10,257 bases of DNA from positions 1 to 10,257 of the forward strand of contig JALSSG010000172.1 in assembly GCA_026984355.1 (NCBI GenBank). The letters are read 5' to 3'. The notes under the pieces are model-generated. The model was not told where the DNA came from. It did not search any database and saw only the letters and a program-made list of their open reading frames with translations. Every line of letters starts with the position of its first letter. The stretch's first letter is position 1. A program made the position numbers and the translations under genes. Positions 6,321-10,257 of the stretch are shown here, one piece after another. The DNA is from Hydrogenothermaceae bacterium (GTDB lineage Bacteria; Aquificota; Aquificia; Aquificales; Hydrogenothermaceae).

Positions 6321-7139
6321 CTAAAATCTAACATCACAAGCTTGTTCATATTCAATTAGCTCTTTAATAGTAGGTTTTTCTCCACATAAAGGACATTTTT
6401 TATCTTTTCTAAGTTTTACTATATTAAACTCTGTATGAAGAGCATCAAAAACTAAAAGTTTACCTACTAAAGGTTCTCCTATTTCTAAAATAAGCTTTAG
6501 AGCTTCGTTAGCCTGCAGTGTTCCCATAATACCACCAACTACCCCTAAAAGACCTGCTTCCTGACAACTTGGAACAAGTCCTGGTGGTGGTGGTTCTGGA
6601 AATAAACATCTATAACATGGTGAGTTTTCTTTATTTCTATAATCAAAAGTAGTAAGCTGTCCTTCAAATCTAAGAATAGCTGCAGAGACTAAAGGTTTAT
6701 TCAGAAAATAACATGCATCGTTTACTAAAAATCTTGTTGGGAAATTATCTGAACCATCAAGAACAACATCATATTCTTTTATTATATCCATTACGTTATT
6801 CTTATGTATTTTTTCATTATAAGTGATAACTTTGACATCAGGGTTCAAAGCCTCTATTGTTTTTTTTGCTGATTCAACCTTTGGCATACCTACTCTTTCT
6901 GTTGAGTGGAGTATTTGTCGTTGAAGATTTGAGAAATCAACAACATCAAAATCAACTATACCAAGTGTTCCAACACCAGCAGCAGCAAGATAGTATAAAG
7001 AAGGTGAACCTAAACCACCAGCTCCTATAACAAGAACTTTAGCATTTAATAATTTTTGTTGTCCTTTTCCACCAACCTCAGGTAGTATTATATGTCTACT
7101 GTATCTTTTTATTTGCTCTTCTGTAAATTGAAAAGACAT
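6321..7139 (-). CDS. moeB: MoeB/ThiF/HesA-family adenylyltransferase (E1-like)
   Basis: The 272-residue protein is an E1-like enzyme that adenylates the C-terminal Gly of small ubiquitin-like sulfur carriers such as MoaD or ThiS. The ATP-binding loop is GAGGLGS (residues 39-45). NLQRQ (71-75) and LDGSDN with Asp131 supply the other nucleotide and Mg contacts. Two Cys pairs, CYRC (175/178) and CPLC (249/252), form the zinc site. Cys192 in PSCQEAG is the Cys often involved in sulfur transfer or thioester formation in ThiF relatives. There is no C-terminal rhodanese domain, unlike MoeZ or MOCS3. MoeB and ThiF cannot be told apart safely by eye; the symbol is by overall likeness. GAGGTG lies 5 nt before the ATG, and it heads the tusA-dsrE-like-pdxA run. 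Confidence 0.88.
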   Translation of the reverse strand: MSFQFTEEQIKRYSRHIILPEVGGKGQQKLLNAKVLVIGAGGLGSPSLYYLAAAGVGTLGIVDFDVVDFSNLQRQILHSTERVGMPKVESAKKTIEALNPDVKVITYNEKIHKNNVMDIIKEYDVVLDGSDNFPTRFLVNDACYFLNKPLVSAAILRFEGQLTTFDYRNKENSPCYRCLFPEPPPPGLVPSCQEAGLLGVVGGIMGTLQANEALKLILEIGEPLVGKLLVFDALHTEFNIVKLRKDKKCPLCGEKPTIKELIEYEQACDVRF

Positions 7140-7177
7140 CTTACCACCTCTAAAGAATATATAAAATGTAATATTAT

Positions 7178-7206
7178 AATATATAAGTTTTTAAAAACCA
7201 TATCAA
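7178..7206 (-). promoter_or_regulatory. Candidate promoter of the moeB-tusA-dsrEFH-pdxA run
   Basis: On the minus strand TTGATA (7206-7201) and TATATT (7183-7178) are 17 bp apart in the 69-bp gap between the flavoprotein gene and the MoeB-like gene. A perfect TATAAT follows at 7178-7173. Initiation would fall near 7166-7171, leaving a leader of about 30 nt with a good ribosome binding site. Read-through from the upstream gene remains possible since both are on the same strand. Confidence 0.5.
7187..7198. repeat. 12-bp AT-rich palindrome within the promoter spacer
   Basis: GTTTTTAAAAAC is a perfect palindrome lying wholly between the proposed -35 and -10 boxes of the sulfur-relay run. It is a candidate operator, but A/T tracts of this kind also occur by chance in low-GC DNA, and the arms are too AT-rich to act as a convincing terminator. 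Confidence 0.3.
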
Positions 7207-7208
7207 TT

Positions 7209-8363
7209 TTATATGTTTATAAATGTAGGAATTCCTTGGGTTTCATTTTCTGATACAGGAACATCCTGTCCACATGGAATACCTTCTGTAAGCTCACGAA
7301 TTAAATCTTTAACATGTACTAGTCTCTTTATTCTATAACCATTAGAACCACTAAAGAATAAACCTGTATCATATTTACCTCTATAAGCATCAGTAAGTCT
7401 TTCTGCTATACAATACCCTACTTTTTTTGCTTCTTCTCCATGATTACATGGAACGATACAGTTTGATATACAGCTAACCTTAGGAGCAGTTCCATTTTCT
7501 ATATCTTTAATAAGTTTTGTTATTATCCCTCTTGCTGGATAACCTACTGGAGATTTCAAAAGTTTTATATCCTCTTTCTTAGCATTTAAAATTACCTTTT
7601 TAAAAGTGTTAGAAGCATCACACTCATAGGTACCTACAAATCTCGTTCCCATTTGAACCCCTGCTGCTCCCTGAGATATGAAATATTCAATATCATCTTT
7701 ATCCCATATACCGCCTGCTACAATTACAGGAAAATCTCCCCATTTATCTCTTTCTTCTAAAACTTCTGGAAGTAAGTTTTCTAGCTGATACTCTGGCTTA
7801 AAACAATCTTCATAAGGAATACCTTGATGACCACCAGATTTTGGACCTTCTAAAACAACAGCATCTGGTAATCTATTATACTTTCTTTTCCAATGCTTAC
7901 ATATTACCCTTAAAGCTCTAGCTGAAGATACTATAGGAACAAGAGCAACATCAGGATAACCTTCTGCATACTCTGGAAGTCTCAAAGGAAGACCTGCTCC
8001 AGAGATAATCAGGTCAGCTCCTCCTTCTATAGCATCTCTTGCCACTCTACCATAGTCAGTAATAGCACAGAGTATATTTACTCCAATAACACTATCTTTT
8101 CCTGCGATATCTCTTGCATCTTTTAAAATCTGATGCAAAGCTTCTCTACTATGAGAATTTTTTGCTCCTATTGGATAGCCATTTTTTAGTCTTACCAGTT
8201 GTGGATGTCTTGCGCCTGTCCCTACTGCAGATACAACTCCTATAATTCCATTTTTTGCACAATTACCTGCTAGATTTTCCCATGAAATTCCAACACCCAT
8301 TCCTCCCTGAATTATAGGATATTGAACTTCATGTTTGCCAATTCTTAATGTTGGAAGTGCCAT
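7209..8363 (-). CDS. Nitronate monooxygenase / 2-nitropropane dioxygenase-family flavoprotein
   Basis: The 384-residue protein is an FMN-dependent TIM-barrel oxidoreductase of the NMO/2-nitropropane dioxygenase family, which also includes FabK enoyl-ACP reductase. Visible motifs are IIQGGMGVGIS near the N terminus, SGGHQG with His179 (the catalytic His region), VAGGIWD and GVQMGTRFV (FMN phosphate binding). The C-terminal part carries CISNCIVPC (Cys298, 302, 306) and Cys318, followed by GLFFSGSNGYRI, a version I recall from clostridial and other anaerobe members. The true substrate is unknown; nitronate oxidation, quinone reduction or a fatty-acid role are all possible. AGGAG lies about 8 nt before the ATG, and a promoter lies upstream. 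It precedes the sulfur-relay run by 69 bp on the same strand. Confidence 0.88.
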   Translation of the reverse strand: MALPTLRIGKHEVQYPIIQGGMGVGISWENLAGNCAKNGIIGVVSAVGTGARHPQLVRLKNGYPIGAKNSHSREALHQILKDARDIAGKDSVIGVNILCAITDYGRVARDAIEGGADLIISGAGLPLRLPEYAEGYPDVALVPIVSSARALRVICKHWKRKYNRLPDAVVLEGPKSGGHQGIPYEDCFKPEYQLENLLPEVLEERDKWGDFPVIVAGGIWDKDDIEYFISQGAAGVQMGTRFVGTYECDASNTFKKVILNAKKEDIKLLKSPVGYPARGIITKLIKDIENGTAPKVSCISNCIVPCNHGEEAKKVGYCIAERLTDAYRGKYDTGLFFSGSNGYRIKRLVHVKDLIRELTEGIPCGQDVPVSENETQGIPTFINI

Positions 8364-8423
8364 GACTTTCTCTCCTGATTAATTTTTGTTGTATAGAATT
8401 TCGTAAAATACACAATTTAATCA

Positions 8424-8451
8424 ATTATATTGCTTTTAAAATATTAATCAA
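8424..8451 (-). promoter_or_regulatory. Candidate promoter of the nitronate monooxygenase-like gene
   Basis: On the minus strand TTGATT (8451-8446) and TATAAT (8429-8424) are 16 bp apart. The -35 box overlaps the TGA stop of the upstream 132-residue gene. Initiation near 8417 would give a leader of about 54 nt before the ATG at 8363. Confidence 0.5.
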
Positions 8452-8846
8452 CCTGTGACAGGAGGTAATAGTTTTTTTGCTTTAAGATAATTATAAATAG
8501 ACCTGTAAAGGTCAGGTTCTCCAGCAGAGAATGCAAGTTCATAAATTGAAGCTGTTTTATTTTTCTTATTAAAAAGACCTTTCGTTATAAAGTCCGCCTG
8601 AAAAGTACCACCTCTTCTTTTATGTTCATAAATCACAACTCCAATAGCTCCAAATTCACCAGAATCATTCATTTTATATACTATATCCATACCAAGAACA
8701 TTCTTTACTGCAAAATTGTTTAGAAGATACTCTTCTATTGCATCTTTTAAAATTTGCTGAGTTGAAAAATCTATCTTTTCAAAATTTTTCTTTTTATTTT
8801 CTTTATTGTTTCCATCAGAACCAGGAAATTTTATTACTTTTCCCAT
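8448..8846 (-). CDS. Conserved-looking hypothetical protein, 132 residues
   Basis: I do not recognise this protein. It begins MGKVIKFPG, a short strand-and-turn start common in small cytoplasmic proteins, followed by a Lys/Asn-rich linker to about residue 24. A folded region follows (about 25-130), with an amphipathic helix (QQILKDAIEEYLL), alternating strands around GEFGAIGVVIYEH and GGTFQADFIT, and a helical end. It has no signal peptide, membrane segment or Cys, so it is probably cytoplasmic. AGGAG lies 8 nt before the ATG, supporting a real gene. It is divergent from recJ and upstream of the flavoprotein gene on the same strand, 84 bp away, with a separate promoter in between. Confidence 0.78.
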   Translation of the reverse strand: MGKVIKFPGSDGNNKENKKKNFEKIDFSTQQILKDAIEEYLLNNFAVKNVLGMDIVYKMNDSGEFGAIGVVIYEHKRRGGTFQADFITKGLFNKKNKTASIYELAFSAGEPDLYRSIYNYLKAKKLLPPVTG

Positions 8847-8868
8847 AAGACTTACTCCTGAATTGAAT

Positions 8869-8889
8869 TATTAGTTAAACTACCTAATA
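8869..8889. repeat. Nested inverted repeat in the recJ divergent promoter region
   Basis: TATTAG (8869-8874) and CTAATA (8884-8889) form an inverted repeat with a 9-bp spacer. A perfect 11-bp palindrome, TAGTTAAACTA (8872-8882), is nested partly within it. The element covers the proposed -35 region of recJ and the 5' side of the divergent gene. It is a possible operator; chance is a real alternative in AT-rich DNA. Confidence 0.3.
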
Positions 8890-8898
8890 TGATATAAT
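8871..8898 (+). promoter_or_regulatory. Candidate extended -10 promoter of recJ
   Basis: TATAAT (8893-8898) is preceded by TGA, giving the extended -10 form TGnTATAAT. A weak -35, TTAGTT (8871-8876), lies 16 bp upstream. Initiation near 8905 would leave a leader of about 37 nt with AGGA 5 nt before the recJ ATG. Confidence 0.5.
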
Positions 8899-8941
8899 GA
8901 AGTTTCCAGATATTTCTAATAAATTAAAAGAAAGGAATACT

Positions 8942-10257
8942 ATGAAAATATCTTTATCTGGTTATGACTGGATTGACCTATCAGAACGTAATATACCACC
9001 TTCTTATGTTGTCGAAAAATTTGGAAAAGTCCTAGGCCAACTTATCTATAATAGAAAAACTCTCTTTCAGGAATTAGATGAAGAAAAAATACTACCAGAT
9101 TTGAAAAATCTTCTACATCCATCACTATTTAAAGATATTGAAATTGTTGCTTATAGCCTTGCACAAGATATAAAAAAAGGAAGAAAAATAGCTATTTATG
9201 GAGATTATGATGCAGACGGTATAACAAGTACAGCATTACTTGCAAACTTTTTTACCGATATAGGAGTGAAAGTAAAGTATTACATACCAAACAGATTTTC
9301 TGAAGGATATGGACTAAACAAAAACGCTATAAAAAAAATAGCTTCTGTTGCAGATGTAATGATAGTTGTAGATAGCGGTACTAGCTCCTATGAAGAGCTC
9401 TTATATGCTAAATCATTAGGTCTAAAAGTTTATATACTAGACCACCATGAACCAAAAGATAGAACATGGAAACAGGAAAATATCTTTATCCTAAATCCAA
9501 AATTACACGAAGATTTAAACCCAGTATTTAAACATCTTGCATCTGTAGGGCTTAGCTTCTATCTAATGATAGCTTTAAGGTCTATTCTAAAACTTGATAT
9601 AAAATTAAAACCATATCTGGATATAGTATCCATAGGAACTATAGCAGATGTAGTTCCTTTATCATTAATAAATAGGATACTAGTAAAAAAAGGCTTAGAA
9701 GAAATAAATAAAAAAACAAGAGTTGGTATAAAAGCTTTACTTGAAAGTGCATCTTTAGAAAGAGACATATCATCTTTTGATGTTGGATTTATCCTTGCTC
9801 CAAGACTCAACGCATCTGGAAGAATTGACGATGCTAAAAAAGCTGTTAAGCTTCTTATTACACGAGATTATAAAAAAGCCAGTGTTTTATCTCAGGAACT
9901 TGAGTTTTTAAACAAAAAAAGGCAAAAACTAACAGATTTAGCGTTTAAAGAAGCCCAAGAAATGATAGAAAATCAAAAAAATTGTTCAGCTATTGTTGTT
10001 TGGTCTCATAACTGGCATGAAGGTGTAGTAGGGATTGTTGCAGGAAAGTTAGCAGAAAGATATAGAGTACCATCAATAGTTTTATCTATAAAAAATGGAA
10101 AAGCTGTAGGTTCTGCAAGAAGCATAGCCGGATTAAATATATTTGATATATTAAAAGAAACTTCATATCTTTTAAACAAATTTGGCGGTCATTCTGCTGC
10201 TGCAGGGCTGACTTTAGAAGTAAAAAATTTAGAAATATTTAAAAAAACCCTTCAAGA
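8942..10257 (+). CDS. recJ: Single-stranded-DNA-specific exonuclease RecJ (3' end outside window)
   Basis: An open frame of 438 codons runs from the ATG at 8942 to the right edge. RecJ is a 5'-3' exonuclease on single-stranded DNA used in RecF-pathway recombination, mismatch repair and base excision repair. The DHH core is complete: DYDADG (residues 88-93, motif I), VDSG with Asp144 (motif II), DHH at 167-169 (motif III) and GTIADVVPL with Asp236 (motif IV), followed by APRLNASGRI. The DHHA1 part follows with HEGVVGIVAGKLAERY, GSARSI and the FGGHSAAAG substrate-binding motif near residue 420. Full-length RecJ is about 570 residues, so the C-terminal OB-like domain is missing here. AGGA lies 5 nt before the ATG. 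The gene is transcribed away from the 132-residue hypothetical gene, 95 bp away. Confidence 0.95.
   Translation, partial: MKISLSGYDWIDLSERNIPPSYVVEKFGKVLGQLIYNRKTLFQELDEEKILPDLKNLLHPSLFKDIEIVAYSLAQDIKKGRKIAIYGDYDADGITSTALLANFFTDIGVKVKYYIPNRFSEGYGLNKNAIKKIASVADVMIVVDSGTSSYEELLYAKSLGLKVYILDHHEPKDRTWKQENIFILNPKLHEDLNPVFKHLASVGLSFYLMIALRSILKLDIKLKPYLDIVSIGTIADVVPLSLINRILVKKGLEEINKKTRVGIKALLESASLERDISSFDVGFILAPRLNASGRIDDAKKAVKLLITRDYKKASVLSQELEFLNKKRQKLTDLAFKEAQEMIENQKNCSAIVVWSHNWHEGVVGIVAGKLAERYRVPSIVLSIKNGKAVGSARSIAGLNIFDILKETSYLLNKFGGHSAAAGLTLEVKNLEIFKKTLQ

Noticed and set aside
4193..7139. Full dissimilatory sulfur oxidation (Dsr or sHdr) locus
   Set aside because: No dsrAB, dsrC, hdr-like or lipoate-binding protein genes are present in the window, so only a DsrEFH-like relay can be claimed.
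7161..7198. Possible terminator after the nitronate monooxygenase-like gene
   Set aside because: The only symmetric element is all A/T inside its arms, apart from one G-C pair, and no U-run typical of an intrinsic terminator follows; promoter-like elements explain the stretch better.
9559..9810. Open frame of 83 codons on the minus strand
   Set aside because: It is antisense to the conserved recJ core.

Overview
The window looks like a chromosomal segment of a low-GC thermophilic bacterium, most likely of the Aquificales (Sulfurihydrogenibium or Hydrogenothermaceae type). This is an inference from the AT-rich composition, the heavy use of AGA and ATA codons, compact gene packing with 1 to 8 nt overlaps, and a set of sulfur-carrier genes. 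No mobile element, CRISPR array, rRNA or tRNA was seen, and no stretch over 300 bases lacks a gene.

Layout. Positions 1-2362 (minus): tldD, a zinc metalloprotease gene, overlaps by ATGA the start of a Cys-rich lipoprotein gene that runs off the left edge. Positions 2414-3673 (plus): corA, a Mg2+/Co2+ channel gene, and a small two-helix membrane protein gene whose ribosome binding site overlaps the corA stop. Positions 3740-4225 (plus): a DUF2846-like lipoprotein gene with its own strong sigma70-type promoter, overlapping pdxA tail-to-tail by 33 bp. Positions 7139 down to 4193 (minus): a six-gene run encoding a MoeB/ThiF-type E1 enzyme, TusA, DsrE/TusD-like, DsrF/TusC-like and DsrH/TusB-like proteins, and PdxA. 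From tusA onward the junctions overlap or are 1 nt apart. Positions 8846 down to 7209 (minus): an unrecognised 132-residue protein and a nitronate monooxygenase-family flavoprotein. From 8942 (plus): recJ, cut by the right edge.

How the genes work together. The centrepiece is the MoeB-TusA-DsrEFH-like run. Its members fit a cytoplasmic persulfide relay: TusA carries sulfur on a Cys, the DsrEFH/TusBCD-like complex passes it on, and the MoeB-like enzyme adenylates a protein acceptor that then takes sulfur. No acceptor (ThiS, MoaD, DsrC/TusE) or rhodanese is encoded in the window, so the final product is unknown. PdxA ends the run and makes a precursor of pyridoxal phosphate, the cofactor of the cysteine desulfurases that usually feed such relays. 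That link is only an inference. The other genes are ordinary housekeeping or envelope genes. I see no clear defence or otherwise wholly new system; the sulfur relay with pdxA is the most interesting assembly.
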